A stretch of 64,000 nt of DNA from Sediminibacterium goheungense (GTDB lineage Bacteria; Bacteroidota; Bacteroidia; Chitinophagales; Chitinophagaceae). Below are positions 1 to 9,047 of this stretch, piece after piece. Position numbers and translations under genes: made by a program. The stretch lies in the NCBI RefSeq assembly GCF_004361915.1, contig NZ_SNWP01000015.1, positions 44,687 to 108,686 of the forward strand, written 5' to 3'. How positions within the stretch are numbered: position 1 is the first letter of the stretch; each line of letters opens with the position of its first letter. Below the pieces are notes generated by a model. It worked only from the letters and a program-made list of their open reading frames with translations. It was not told where the DNA came from and did no database searches.

Positions 1-357
1 GGTGGTGGAACACAGGATAACCTGAACAATAATCTGTCACCTGTAATCGGTATGGATAAGTGGACACATATTGTATTGACATACGAAACCAATACAGGCG
101 TATTTGATATCTGGGCAGATGGTATTAAGATAGGTGGTTTCCCCAACAGAGGTGTAGGAAATAACCTGTTCAATTCCTATGAGCCCAGTGAAATCATCAT
201 TGGATCTAATTACAATGGTATACCCGGAAAATCAGTAAGTACGGATGTGAGTTTTGCACCTATGACCGGACAAATTGATGAAGTCAGGATTTATAACCGT
301 GCATTACCAGATGCACAGATTAAGTCTCTGTTCAATTTAGGGAAGGCTAATAAATAA
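1..357 (+). CDS. LamG/concanavalin-like domain protein, C-terminal fragment
   Basis: The frame is open from the first base, so this is the 3' end of a longer gene whose start lies outside the window. The visible part of about 118 residues reads as the end of a laminin-G-like jelly roll: a DKWTHIVLTYE strand, then GQIDEVRIYNRAL about 20 residues from the end, which is the usual final strand of LamG_3 domains. Such domains in Bacteroidota sit on secreted or surface proteins and bind glycans. The next two genes are a glycoside hydrolase and an esterase on the same strand, so a carbohydrate-related role is a reasonable inference. The full domain composition cannot be known from here. Confidence 0.8.
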   Translation, partial: GGGTQDNLNNNLSPVIGMDKWTHIVLTYETNTGVFDIWADGIKIGGFPNRGVGNNLFNSYEPSEIIIGSNYNGIPGKSVSTDVSFAPMTGQIDEVRIYNRALPDAQIKSLFNLGKANK

Positions 358-434
358 GCAGTAAAAAATATTGGGCAGATCATGGCAACTTGCCTTAGGT
401 CTGCCCATATTTTATTACATCCAAAATCCAGTAT

Positions 435-1832
435 ATGCATTTTGATCATCGCACACTACTAGCTACACATATCCGTCTACTTGTTCCCTGCTTCTTTCTA
501 TTGTTGGTTGCCTGTAAGCCCACTGCACAGCAAAAGCTGTCATCAGTAAATGAAACGGTAACATTTGCTTCTGCAGAAGATGAAAAGATATTTACAGAAG
601 TAGAACGCGCAACGTTTCAGTATTTCTGGGATGGTGCTGAACCAACCAGTGGGCTGGCACGGGAACGTTTTCATAATGATAATATATATCCACAGAATGA
701 TAAGCATATTGTAACCAGTGGTGGTGGTGGTTTTGGTGTAATGGCTATTCTGGTAGGGATAGAAAGAAACTTTATCTCCAGAAGCGAAGGTTATCAAAGA
801 TTACAAAAAATAGTAAGTTTTCTGGAACTGGCAGACCGCTTTCACGGTGCATGGCCCCATTGGTGGAATGGAGAAACCGGAAAAGTACAGCCATTCAGCC
901 GATATGATGATGGCGGGGATCTGGTGGAAAGTTCTTTTATGATACAGGGACTTCTTTGTGTACGTCAGTATTTCAAAGATGGAAACCCGGAAGAAAAAGC
1001 ATTGGCCGAAAGAATTGATAAACTCTGGAAAGAAGTTGAGTTTGACTGGTATCGTAACGGTAAAAATGTACTCTACTGGCACTGGAGCCCTAACCATGAA
1101 TGGAGAATGAATTTCCCGGTTCGGGGATACAATGAATGTCAGATTATGTATATACTCGCGGCATCATCACCTACACATGGCGTACCTGCAGAAGTATACC
1201 ATGAGGGATGGGCACAAAATGGAGCGATTAATAATAATCCATCGGGCTATAAAAACATTCAACTGCAAATGCATCACCAGGGAGATGCTACTGAATCGGG
1301 TCCTTTATTCTGGGCACATTATTCTTATTTGGGTCTGGATCCGCGCGGATTAAAAGACAAATACGCTGATTACGGAAAAGAGAATATAAATCATGCATTG
1401 ATTCATTATAACTGGTGTGTTGAGAACCCTAAAAAGTTTAAAGGATACGGACCAGATAGCTGGGGACTTACTTCCAGCTATTCCGTAAAAGGTTATGCCG
1501 GACATGCGCCGGGTATGAAAAGGGATATTGGCGTGATTTCACCCACAGCAGCTTTATCCTCTTTTCCCTATACACCCAAAGAATCGATGGCGGCCATGAA
1601 GAATTGGTATCTCAATAAAAAAGATAAGCTATGGGGTCCATTTGGCTTTTATGATGCATTCAGTGAAACAGAAAACTGGTATCTGCCACGTTACCTTGCC
1701 ATTGATCAGGGGCCCATCGTTGTGATGATGGAAAACTATCGTAGTGGTTTGTTATGGAAACTTTTTATGAGTTGTCCGGAAATACAAACCGGACTCAAAA
1801 AATTAGGTTTTGAAAGCCCATACCTGAAATAA
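435..1832 (+). CDS. PF10091/GH144-like glycoside hydrolase lipoprotein
   Basis: A 465-residue protein with a lipoprotein signal peptide: a hydrophobic stretch at residues 14-26 ends in LLLVAC with the lipid-bearing Cys at about 27. The rest matches the 'glycoamylase-like' PF10091 fold: FQYFWDGAEPTSGLARERF at 61-79, GGGGFGVMAILVGIER at 96-111, and the acidic stretch DDGGDLVESSFM at about 158-169. From family knowledge, the characterised Chitinophaga member of this group is an endo-beta-1,2-glucanase (GH144). The exact substrate here is inferred, not shown. The protein probably sits in the outer or periplasmic face of the envelope. It lies 10 bp before an esterase gene and after a LamG protein, so the three may be one glycan-use cluster. 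Confidence 0.85.
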   Translation: MHFDHRTLLATHIRLLVPCFFLLLVACKPTAQQKLSSVNETVTFASAEDEKIFTEVERATFQYFWDGAEPTSGLARERFHNDNIYPQNDKHIVTSGGGGFGVMAILVGIERNFISRSEGYQRLQKIVSFLELADRFHGAWPHWWNGETGKVQPFSRYDDGGDLVESSFMIQGLLCVRQYFKDGNPEEKALAERIDKLWKEVEFDWYRNGKNVLYWHWSPNHEWRMNFPVRGYNECQIMYILAASSPTHGVPAEVYHEGWAQNGAINNNPSGYKNIQLQMHHQGDATESGPLFWAHYSYLGLDPRGLKDKYADYGKENINHALIHYNWCVENPKKFKGYGPDSWGLTSSYSVKGYAGHAPGMKRDIGVISPTAALSSFPYTPKESMAAMKNWYLNKKDKLWGPFGFYDAFSETENWYLPRYLAIDQGPIVVMMENYRSGLLWKLFMSCPEIQTGLKKLGFESPYLK

Positions 1833-1842
1833 ACAGTTACCC

Positions 1843-2634
1843 ATGCAAAAGATCAGTTTAACCATACTTTTTTTATTGTTGAGTCGCTTGTTTGTGGATG
1901 CACAGGATATTCACCTGTTCGAAAAACAATGGCTGATACAAAACGGAGATACCCTGCCTTTCAGGGTGCTCCTGCCAGAAAATTATGATCCTGTAAAGAA
2001 ATATCCATTGGTTTTGTTTTTACATGGAAGGGGAGAGAGTGGAACGGATAATGAAAAACAACTCACGCATGGAGCCAAAATGTTTTTAGAAGATAGTATC
2101 CGTAAAAACTATCCTGCTATTGTTGTTTTCCCACAATGTGCATCCAACAGTTATTGGAGCAATGTACAGGCAGTAACCAGTGGCAGCAAATCCGGGAAAC
2201 GCAGTTTTTATTTTGTTCCCGAGGGAGAACCCTCACAGTCCATGAAAATGTTATTGGGACTGGTATATAATCTTCAGGAAAGATATCCGGTTAAAACAGA
2301 CCAGCTATATGTGATGGGCCTGTCAATGGGAGGCATGGGAACTTTTGAGTTGGTAAGAAGAATGCCGGATGTTTTTGCGGCAGCTATTCCGATATGTGGT
2401 GGTGCACATCCCGCAACAGCGCCCCAACTTGTCAAAACCAAATGGTGGATATTTCATGGGGGTAAAGATGATGTGGTACTGCCTATCTATTCTGAGCAAA
2501 TGTTTACTGCCTTGAAAAAGGCAAAAGCGAATGTTCAATTCAAATTATTTCCCACTGCCAACCATAATAGCTGGGATCCAGCTTTTGCAGAGCCAGGGTT
2601 GTTAAAGTGGTTGTTCTCACAAAAAAAGAAATAG
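1843..2634 (+). CDS. Secreted alpha/beta-hydrolase (esterase/predicted peptidase)
   Basis: A 263-residue protein with a signal peptide ending near residue 20 (VDAQ). The alpha/beta-hydrolase landmarks are all present: the oxyanion-type HGRGESG at 61-67, the nucleophile elbow GLSMGGMG with Ser161, an acid in FHGGKDDVV (D209 or D210), and His241 in TANHNSW. This matches the PHB-depolymerase/feruloyl-esterase-like group often annotated 'predicted peptidase' or phospholipase/carboxylesterase. It starts 10 bp after the PF10091 hydrolase, so the two are probably co-transcribed, and a terminator hairpin follows. A carbohydrate esterase role fits the context but is an inference. Confidence 0.85.
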   Translation: MQKISLTILFLLLSRLFVDAQDIHLFEKQWLIQNGDTLPFRVLLPENYDPVKKYPLVLFLHGRGESGTDNEKQLTHGAKMFLEDSIRKNYPAIVVFPQCASNSYWSNVQAVTSGSKSGKRSFYFVPEGEPSQSMKMLLGLVYNLQERYPVKTDQLYVMGLSMGGMGTFELVRRMPDVFAAAIPICGGAHPATAPQLVKTKWWIFHGGKDDVVLPIYSEQMFTALKKAKANVQFKLFPTANHNSWDPAFAEPGLLKWLFSQKKK

Positions 2635-2673
2635 ACAGGATATCATTCAAAGGCGGGCATTGAATTATTAAGC

Positions 2674-2704
2674 AAAAAAGCCATCCGTTACCCGGGTGGC
2701 TTTT
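2674..2704 (+). terminator. Rho-independent-like terminator after the esterase gene
   Basis: AAAAAAGCCATCCG pairs with CCGGGTGGCTTTT (one T-G wobble) around a TTAC loop, followed by T residues. It lies about 40 bp after the esterase stop and is symmetric enough to act on both strands. Confidence 0.65.
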
Positions 2705-2785
2705 CCATTAGATGCCCTACATAACCTCAATGTTCTCATGTTGTCTGCGGTGATTGCTAATACAAGAAGAAGCCGCAGTAAAAGA

Positions 2786-2814
2786 AAAAGCCATCCAAAG
2801 TATGAATGGCTTTT
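2786..2814 (-). terminator. Terminator of ndk
   Basis: AAAAGCCAT and ATGGCTTTT form a perfect 9-bp stem, so on the minus strand the hairpin ends in a T run. It sits 20 bp beyond the ndk stop codon. It has the same GCCAT stem as the preceding terminator, which faces it. Confidence 0.7.
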
Positions 2815-2834
2815 CTCTATAAAAAATCAATTAA

Positions 2835-3251
2835 TTAGAATCTTTCTAATTTAGAAAAGAAAAAATCTCCTTCAATCATTGCATTTTCGTCGCTGTCACT
2901 GCCATGTACCGCATTTTCACCCACAGAAGCGGCAAATTGTTTACGGATGGTTCCTTCTTCTGCCTGGGCAGGATTGGTAGCACCGATCAGCTTACGGAAA
3001 TCAGCTACTGCATTTTCTTTCTCCAAAATGGCGGCTACGATTGGTCCGCTGCTCATGAATTCAACCAGTTCGCCAAAGAAAGGGCGCTCACGGTGGATAT
3101 CATAGAATAAACCAGCCTGTTCAGGGGTAAGACGGGTCCATTTCATAGCTTTCACACTGAAACCTGCTTTAATGATCTGGTCCAGGATAGCTCCGGTATA
3201 ACCTTTAGCTGTTGCATCCGGCTTAATCATGGTAAATGTTCTGTTGCTCAT
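2835..3251 (-). CDS. ndk: Nucleoside diphosphate kinase
   Basis: This 138-residue cytoplasmic enzyme transfers the gamma-phosphate of ATP to nucleoside diphosphates through a phospho-histidine. The N-terminal [10 protein letters not shown] block and the active-site NAVHGSDS with His116 are both intact, and the length is normal for the family. It is divergent from nrnA across a 139-bp gap. On the minus strand that gap contains TACTTTTG (3279-3286), a good match to the Bacteroidota -7 element TAnnTTTG. A terminator lies just after the gene. Confidence 0.97.
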   Translation of the reverse strand: MSNRTFTMIKPDATAKGYTGAILDQIIKAGFSVKAMKWTRLTPEQAGLFYDIHRERPFFGELVEFMSSGPIVAAILEKENAVADFRKLIGATNPAQAEEGTIRKQFAASVGENAVHGSDSDENAMIEGDFFFSKLERF

Positions 3252-3390
3252 ATATACTTGCTTTATCTATTTCGGGCGCAAAAGTACGTCAAAGCAGGGC
3301 TTTTTGTGGAGATATTCGCAGGAAATTTGTTAAATGGGGCTAAATTGATTTGCGAAAACAGTCCGGAACCCCCAATTTTGCCGCCACGCT

Positions 3391-4398
3391 ATGCAGTCGA
3401 TCGATTTATTTTTCCCTTCCTTGAGTCAGCCATTCAAAGCCGTTATAACCATGCATCAGAAGCCGGATGGCGATGCAATGGGTTCCACACTCGGACTTTA
3501 CCATTTTCTCAAGGCACTGGGACATGATGTTACGGTCATTTCTCCTACCAACTGGGCCTCATTCCTGAACTGGATGCCGGGGGTGGATAAAGTGATGGAT
3601 TTTGAACAACAGCGCCATGCTGCCACAGATCTGATTCATCAGGCTGATGTTATTTTCTGCCTTGATTTCAATGTGCTGCACCGTACCAAACATATGGAAC
3701 AGGTACTCACTGAGGCAACATGCACAAAAATACTGATCGATCATCACCAGCAGCCCCAGGAAGAAGCGTTTGCATATGGCATAAGTGATACTTCCAAAAG
3801 TTCTACCTGTGAAATGGTGTACGATTTTATTATGGCATCCGGTCATGGCTCATTGCTCAACATCGACATGGCAGAATGCCTGTATACCGGCCTCATGACC
3901 GATACCGGTTCATTCCGTTTTCCGGCTACCACGGCATCTGTACACCGCATGGTCGCACATTTAAAGGAACTGGGACTGAACCATACCAGGGTACACGATT
4001 TTATCTACGATAGCTTTTTAGAGAACAGGCTTCGCTTTATCGGACATGCCCTTCTTAACAGAATGGAAGTATTATATGAATACAATACCAGTCTGATGTA
4101 TATTACGAAGGCAGATCTCCATAAATTCGATATTAAAACAGGCGATACAGAAGGATTGGTTAATTACCTGCTCACTATTCAGGGTATTAAGCTGGGCGCC
4201 ATCGTAATTGACAGGGATGAAGAACGAAAATGGAGTTTCAGAAGTAAGGGCGACTTTGATGTAAATACTTTTGCCAGGGAACATTTTGAAGGCGGTGGAC
4301 ATAAAAATGCAGCAGGTGGCCGGAGCAGTAAAGGTCTGGAAGCAACATTGAAGGATTTTAAAGAAATAATCAAACAATATCACAATCAATTACAATAA
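3391..4398 (+). CDS. nrnA: DHH/DHHA1 phosphoesterase (NrnA-like oligoribonuclease/pAp phosphatase)
   Basis: This 335-residue protein has the DHH-family metal motifs: HQKPDGDAMGS at 22-32, LDF near 91-93, IDHHQQP with DHH at 117-119, and the C-terminal DHHA1 signature GGGHKNAAGG around residue 300. NrnA proteins degrade 2-5-nt RNAs and dephosphorylate 3'-phosphoadenosine 5'-phosphate in the cytoplasm. It is read divergently from ndk and ends 5 bp before an FKBP lipoprotein gene, so those two are probably one transcript. The family is clear; the exact substrate is taken from the family. Confidence 0.9.
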   Translation: MQSIDLFFPSLSQPFKAVITMHQKPDGDAMGSTLGLYHFLKALGHDVTVISPTNWASFLNWMPGVDKVMDFEQQRHAATDLIHQADVIFCLDFNVLHRTKHMEQVLTEATCTKILIDHHQQPQEEAFAYGISDTSKSSTCEMVYDFIMASGHGSLLNIDMAECLYTGLMTDTGSFRFPATTASVHRMVAHLKELGLNHTRVHDFIYDSFLENRLRFIGHALLNRMEVLYEYNTSLMYITKADLHKFDIKTGDTEGLVNYLLTIQGIKLGAIVIDRDEERKWSFRSKGDFDVNTFAREHFEGGGHKNAAGGRSSKGLEATLKDFKEIIKQYHNQLQ

Positions 4399-4403
4399 AA
4401 ACA

Positions 4404-5330
4404 ATGATGAGAACAACCACCTCGCTGTTACTGGCGATCGTATTGCTTGCAAGCTGTAACCAATATGAAAAAGCTCCTTCCGGAATGACCTACAAAATCA
4501 GCGGGAATAGCAAAGAAAAACTGAAACATGGTCAGTTTGTAAAAATGCATATTGAGTATAAGTTGAAATCAAAAGACACTTTATTACAGTCTTCTTTCGA
4601 CAATATCCCTGTATATTTTGCAGTGGATACCGGCCGTTTGGGTAAACATACTTTTACCGAAATCATCACTTTATGTGGTGCAGGTGATAAAGTAGATTTT
4701 GTATTGTCTATCGATACCCTGAAGAGCATGCAGGTAATGGATTACAATGATATGTTCAAGAAAGGTGATCTGATCAATGGTCATTTTGAAATCCTGAAAG
4801 TTTTTGCTAACCAGGACGAAGTAAAAGCTGACTACGATAAAGAGCTCGTATTGGAAAAACAAAGAGAAATCAATGCAGTAAAAGAATATGTCAAGAAAAA
4901 GAAACTGAATGTACAGTCAACCCCTTCAGGCTTGCAGGTGGAAGTACAGAATGCGGGTACCGGTCAGAAAGCTGATTCAGGCTGGCAGGCTGTTGTACGT
5001 TACAAAGGTTATTTCATCGGTAAAACCAATGAGGGTAAAGTATTTGAAACCAATATGGATCCCAATGCCCAGCCTATTAATGTAGAAGTAGGTACAGGTT
5101 CTGTAATGCCCGGATGGGATGAAGGTCTCCGTATGTTTGGTAAAGGTGGTAAGGGCCGTCTGATTATTCCTGCGGCACTTGCGTATGGAACACAGGGTTC
5201 TGCACCTGTAATACCTCCGTTCGCTAACCTGGCTTTTGATATCGAAGTGGTGGATGTAGTGAAAGCTGCACCTAAACCTGCAAACCCTGAAATGCCACAG
5301 CAGATGCCGCAACAAATGCCACGTCAATAA
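4404..5330 (+). CDS. FKBP-type peptidyl-prolyl isomerase lipoprotein
   Basis: 308 residues with a lipoprotein signal (LLASC, Cys near 18). The C-terminal half is a standard FKBP domain: the stretch VRYKGYF, then VMPGWDEGLRMFGKGGKGRLIIPAALAYG, and the closing hydrophobic FDIEVVDV. The N-terminal half (roughly 30-140) looks like a weaker, degenerate second FKBP-like unit with a 'GQFVKMHIEY' strand. The tail is a short PQQMPQQMP repeat. It probably assists folding of exported proteins in the periplasm and is likely co-transcribed with nrnA. Related lipoproteins in Bacteroidota include gliding proteins such as GldI, but I cannot assign it to that group. Confidence 0.88.
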   Translation: MMRTTTSLLLAIVLLASCNQYEKAPSGMTYKISGNSKEKLKHGQFVKMHIEYKLKSKDTLLQSSFDNIPVYFAVDTGRLGKHTFTEIITLCGAGDKVDFVLSIDTLKSMQVMDYNDMFKKGDLINGHFEILKVFANQDEVKADYDKELVLEKQREINAVKEYVKKKKLNVQSTPSGLQVEVQNAGTGQKADSGWQAVVRYKGYFIGKTNEGKVFETNMDPNAQPINVEVGTGSVMPGWDEGLRMFGKGGKGRLIIPAALAYGTQGSAPVIPPFANLAFDIEVVDVVKAAPKPANPEMPQQMPQQMPRQ

Positions 5331-5359
5331 AATAGCATTACTGTAAGGATGATGATCAG

Positions 5360-5393
5360 AAGCGTACCGGAGAAAAACGGTACGCTTTTTTTA
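5360..5393 (+). terminator. Terminator after the FKBP gene
   Basis: AAGCGTACCG pairs perfectly with CGGTACGCTT around an 8-nt loop and is followed by a T run. The T run reaches the last codons of the converging folP gene. Confidence 0.85.
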
Positions 5394-6230
5394 TGCGATC
5401 AGGTAACGGGTGAGCTTGATGGCTTCCATGGCTTCTTTTACATCATGTACCCGTAAAATATGGGCGCCGCCCAATAAGGCAGCGGTGTGCAATACTGTAG
5501 TGCCGTTTAAGGCTTCAGCTGCAGTAATACCCAGGGTTTTATAAATACTCGATTTTCTGGAAACACCTATCAGTACCGGCTTGCCCAACGCAACAAAGCT
5601 GGATGTGGCACCGATCAGTTGAAAATTCTGTTCGGTTGTTTTGCTGAAACCAAAACCGGGGTCAAGTATCATATCTGTAATACCGGCTTTCATGCCTTCT
5701 TCCATACGTTCGATAAAATAATCCATCACATCGGTTACCACATTGGTATATAAAGGAATGTCATGCATCGACCCGGCACTACCCCGAACATGCATACATA
5801 CATAAGGCATTTTTAAGTCGGCCACTGTTTCGAGCATCAAAGCATCAAAATGTCCGCCACTGATATCATTAATGATCGATACACCCATATCGGCTGCTGC
5901 ACGGGCTACTGCACTGTAAAAGGTATCAACAGACAGAAAAGTATCCGGAAAGCTTTTGGCAAGGGCTGGTATGATGGCCTGGAGTCGTTTGATCTCTTCG
6001 GCCTCGCCTACCATTTCACTGCCGGGTCTGGTGCTTTGAGCACCTATATCGAGTATGGTAGCCCCTTCACTAATCATCTTTTCAGCCTGTGCCAACGCAT
6101 GCTCAATACTGTTTACCCGGCTGCTTTCATGGAAAGAATCGGGGGTAGTATTGATAATACCCATAACAATGGGCTGATGAATTGTGAGTAATCTTCCTTT
6201 GCAGTTCAGTGTAAACATTGCGGGTTTCAT
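5391..6230 (-). CDS. folP: Dihydropteroate synthase
   Basis: This 279-residue enzyme joins para-aminobenzoate to the pterin diphosphate in folate synthesis. It shows MGIINTTPDSFHES near residue 23, DIGAQSTRPGSE near 61, a conserved Asp in SVDTF, and the pterin-binding DPGFGFSKT near 192. The length is normal. It is divergent from the DUF1599 gene across about 56 bp. On the minus strand that gap has TATCTTTG (6250-6257), a TAnnTTTG-type -7 element. The neighbours DUF1599 and DoxX form a folP neighbourhood that recurs in Bacteroidota. Confidence 0.97.
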   Translation of the reverse strand: MKPAMFTLNCKGRLLTIHQPIVMGIINTTPDSFHESSRVNSIEHALAQAEKMISEGATILDIGAQSTRPGSEMVGEAEEIKRLQAIIPALAKSFPDTFLSVDTFYSAVARAAADMGVSIINDISGGHFDALMLETVADLKMPYVCMHVRGSAGSMHDIPLYTNVVTDVMDYFIERMEEGMKAGITDMILDPGFGFSKTTEQNFQLIGATSSFVALGKPVLIGVSRKSSIYKTLGITAAEALNGTTVLHTAALLGGAHILRVHDVKEAMEAIKLTRYLIA

Positions 6231-6286
6231 TTATATTGCATCCACAGACCAAAGATATTATCAAAGCCTATAACGGTTTCGGAAAA

Positions 6287-6832
6287 ATGAGTAATACGAA
6301 TCAGCAATATGATGCAGCTATTGCCAGCTGTAGGGATATATTTATCAAAAAAACAAAGGACTATGGAACGGCCTGGCGCGTACTCAGGACCATTTCAGTG
6401 GTGGATCAGATTTTTATCAAAGCATTACGCATTCGTACCATACAGGATCTGAAAACACAGAAAGTAGGGGATGATATCCCTTCCGAATTCAAAGGAATTA
6501 TCAATTACGCAGTGATAGGCCTGATACAACTTGAGTTGGGAAATCCACAGGTAGAAGAAGTGCCGGTTGAAAAAGTAGATGAACGCTATCATCATTACAT
6601 AGCGTTTGCAAAGCATACCATGCTCGATAAAAACCATGATTATGGAGAAGCCTGGCGTGAAATGAGTCAGGAAAGTTTTGCGGACCTGATACTAATGAAA
6701 TTATTACGGATCCGCCAGATACTGGAAAACGACGGAAAAACCCTGATCAGCGAGGGGATTGATGCGAATTATGTTGACATCATCAACTATGCAGCTTTTG
6801 CACTGATTTTAATAGAAGAGGGAAGACATTGA
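6287..6832 (+). CDS. DUF1599 protein with two tandem domain copies
   Basis: 181 residues from the ATG at 6287, preferred because an upstream start at 6218 would overlap the folP start. It contains two copies of the same unit. Residues about 7-85 have the motif KKTKDYGTAWR...QIFIKALRIRTI...INYAVIGLI. Residues about 101-180 have DKNHDYGEAWR...DLILMKLLRIRQI...INYAAFALI. DUF1599 proteins lie next to folP in many Bacteroidota, but I know of no firm biochemical role. The DYG-AWR and LRIR blocks are the conserved core of each copy. Confidence 0.88.
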   Translation: MSNTNQQYDAAIASCRDIFIKKTKDYGTAWRVLRTISVVDQIFIKALRIRTIQDLKTQKVGDDIPSEFKGIINYAVIGLIQLELGNPQVEEVPVEKVDERYHHYIAFAKHTMLDKNHDYGEAWREMSQESFADLILMKLLRIRQILENDGKTLISEGIDANYVDIINYAAFALILIEEGRH

Positions 6833-6902
6833 TGCATTAATGATGCGCCGGAAGTAGGTTAAGTTCAATTAAAATGTCAGGCGCATGTATAAAAAAACAG
6901 AC

Positions 6903-7991
6903 ATGAAAATAATTATCTCACTCATTCGGTGGTTTGTAGGCCTGCTTTTTATTTTTTCAGGTTTAATTAAAGCCAATGATCCATTAGGACTCAGTTATAA
7001 AATGCAGGAGTTCTTTGAAGTGTGGGGCTGGCATTTCCTGAATGATTATACACTTGTTTTTTCACTGGGTATGAATGTACTGGAAGTGGTAGCAGGTGTA
7101 GCTGTAATTGTGGGCTGGCGCAAGAGAAGTGTGAGCTGGATGTTATTACTGCTCATTATCTTTTTTACATTCCTGACCGGATATGCGTTGTTCTCTGGTA
7201 AAATTAAAACCTGTGGCTGTTTTGGCGATTGCCTGCCTTTAACACCAGCTATGTCTTTTGGAAAAGATATTCTGTTACTGGTACTCATACTGGTTTTATT
7301 GTTTACCAACCGCAAAGTGCCATCTATGATGAGTGAGTCGGGCGCTGTGATATATGTGCTGCTTAGTTTGTTTGCTACAGCTGGTTTACAATGGTATGTA
7401 TTAAAATACCTGCCACTGGTAGACTGCCTGCCTTATAAAAAAGGAAATGATATAACTGAACAGATGAAAACACCTCAAGGTGCCATTCCGGATAGTTTCG
7501 CTATTGTTTTTCAGTATAAAAAAGATGGCAAAGACATTTTTTTCGATCAGGCATCTTTTCCTGCCGATTTTGATTCAACGTATGAATATGTTGACAGAAA
7601 AGACAAATTGGTAAAAAAAGGTAATGGGCTAACGGCTAAAATTATAGACTTCTCTCTGCAGAACTTATCGGGTGTTGATACTACAGCGGCTGTTTTTGCC
7701 AACACGCATCCCTATGTACTGGTTTTCGCAAAAGATATGAGTAAGGTTGCTGAATGGGCTAATGAATTTACAAAACTGAAAGCTAAATGGAGCTCCGCTA
7801 ATATTACGGTAGCCATTGTAACAGCAGATACAGAAAAAGCCGTAACGCTGTTTCCGGGAACAACTATTATCCGTTGTGATGCTACTGTGATTAAAACAGC
7901 AGCCCGTGTGAATCCTACTTTTTTCCTGATGGAAGGAGCGAGGGTTAAAAATAAACTCGCACTTGCAAAAGCAGATGCGCTCATTCCTTAA
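6903..7991 (+). CDS. BT_3928-type DoxX family membrane protein
   Basis: About 362 residues from ATG 6903 (an ATG at 6885 is also possible). The N-terminal half has four hydrophobic segments with the FSGLIKANDPLGLSYKMQEFF signature of DoxX/MauE-like proteins and a Cys pair in KTCGCFGDC after the third segment. The C-terminal half is soluble, with a thioredoxin-like look (HPYVLVFAKDMSKVAEW..., then FFLMEG) but no CxxC. This architecture is typical of the Bacteroidota 'BT_3928' group, encoded downstream of folP and DUF1599. The function is probably envelope redox or terminal-oxidase-linked, but it is unproven. It ends 9 bp before the permease gene. Confidence 0.85.
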   Translation: MKIIISLIRWFVGLLFIFSGLIKANDPLGLSYKMQEFFEVWGWHFLNDYTLVFSLGMNVLEVVAGVAVIVGWRKRSVSWMLLLLIIFFTFLTGYALFSGKIKTCGCFGDCLPLTPAMSFGKDILLLVLILVLLFTNRKVPSMMSESGAVIYVLLSLFATAGLQWYVLKYLPLVDCLPYKKGNDITEQMKTPQGAIPDSFAIVFQYKKDGKDIFFDQASFPADFDSTYEYVDRKDKLVKKGNGLTAKIIDFSLQNLSGVDTTAAVFANTHPYVLVFAKDMSKVAEWANEFTKLKAKWSSANITVAIVTADTEKAVTLFPGTTIIRCDATVIKTAARVNPTFFLMEGARVKNKLALAKADALIP

Positions 7992-8000
7992 AAACGTCGA

Positions 8001-9047
8001 ATGCTTCAATACCTCACAAAAAAAATCCTCTATGGATTGCTTGTACTGGCAGGTGTGGTGGTAATTGTATTCTTTCTGTTCCAGGGTTTTGGTGATCCTG
8101 CAAGATTGGTGTTAGGGCAAACCGGTGATAGTGCTACCATTCAGAATATCAGAAAAGAACTGGCACTTGATCAGCCAAAGTGGAAACAGTTTTTATATTA
8201 CCTGAATGATGTATCACCGATTGGTATCCATTCAAAAGAAGAAATCGAACGTAAGGAGCTAAAAGGTATTTTCATTGGTGGGGATACAAAATTTGCACTA
8301 AAAGTTCCTTATCTCAGGCGTTCCTACCAAACTAAAAAAGAAGTGTCAGCTGTTTTATCAGAAGCATTACCCGGCACCATTGTACTGGCGGTTTCGGCTA
8401 TGTTGCTGGCAACCATGGCGGGTATTACACTCGGTGTGGTTGCTGCTGTAAAAAAAGACACCTGGATGGATACAGGTTCCATATTTGCGAGCATACTCGG
8501 TATTTCTGCTCCTTCCTTTTTTATGGGGATCGTATTGGCATATTTATTTGGTTTCGTGCTGAGTCATTACACAGGTCTTGAAATGACGGGGAGCCTCTAT
8601 CATATTGATCCCTTTCAGGGCAGATCATTACAGCTAAAAAACCTGATATTACCTGCCATTACACTGGGGATACGTCCGCTGGCTATTATTACACAATTAA
8701 CCAGAAGCGCCATGCTCGATGTGTTGAACCAGGATTATATCCGGACAGCCATGGCAAAAGGATTGCGTAAAAGAACCATTATTGTAAAGCATGCTTTACG
8801 TAATGCATTAAACCCTGTAATTACAGCAGTAACCGGTTGGTTTGCAGAACTACTGGCCGGTGCTTTTTTTGTAGAATATATTTTCGGCTGGAAAGGCATT
8901 GGCAAAGTAACTGTTGATGCGCTCGAAAAACTCGATTTCCCCGTAGTGATGGGTAGCGTTTTAATCACTGCCACATTTTTCATCGTCGTAAATATGCTGG
9001 CGGATGCCTTGTACAGTGTGGTTGACCCGAGGATCAGAAGAAGGTGA
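8001..9047 (+). CDS. ABC transporter permease, OppB/DppB family
   Basis: 348 residues with six membrane segments, a large first periplasmic loop, and the binding-protein-dependent EAA-type loop (ITQLTRSAMLDVLNQDYIRTAMAKGL...HALRNALNPV). These are the marks of the DppB/OppB peptide or nickel permeases. No partner permease, ATPase or binding protein is adjacent, which is common for this component in Bacteroidota. The last codon pairs run into a repeat element: the TGA stop at 9045-9047 lies inside the first GTGAGTA heptamer of that element. Confidence 0.9.
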   Translation: MLQYLTKKILYGLLVLAGVVVIVFFLFQGFGDPARLVLGQTGDSATIQNIRKELALDQPKWKQFLYYLNDVSPIGIHSKEEIERKELKGIFIGGDTKFALKVPYLRRSYQTKKEVSAVLSEALPGTIVLAVSAMLLATMAGITLGVVAAVKKDTWMDTGSIFASILGISAPSFFMGIVLAYLFGFVLSHYTGLEMTGSLYHIDPFQGRSLQLKNLILPAITLGIRPLAIITQLTRSAMLDVLNQDYIRTAMAKGLRKRTIIVKHALRNALNPVITAVTGWFAELLAGAFFVEYIFGWKGIGKVTVDALEKLDFPVVMGSVLITATFFIVVNMLADALYSVVDPRIRRR

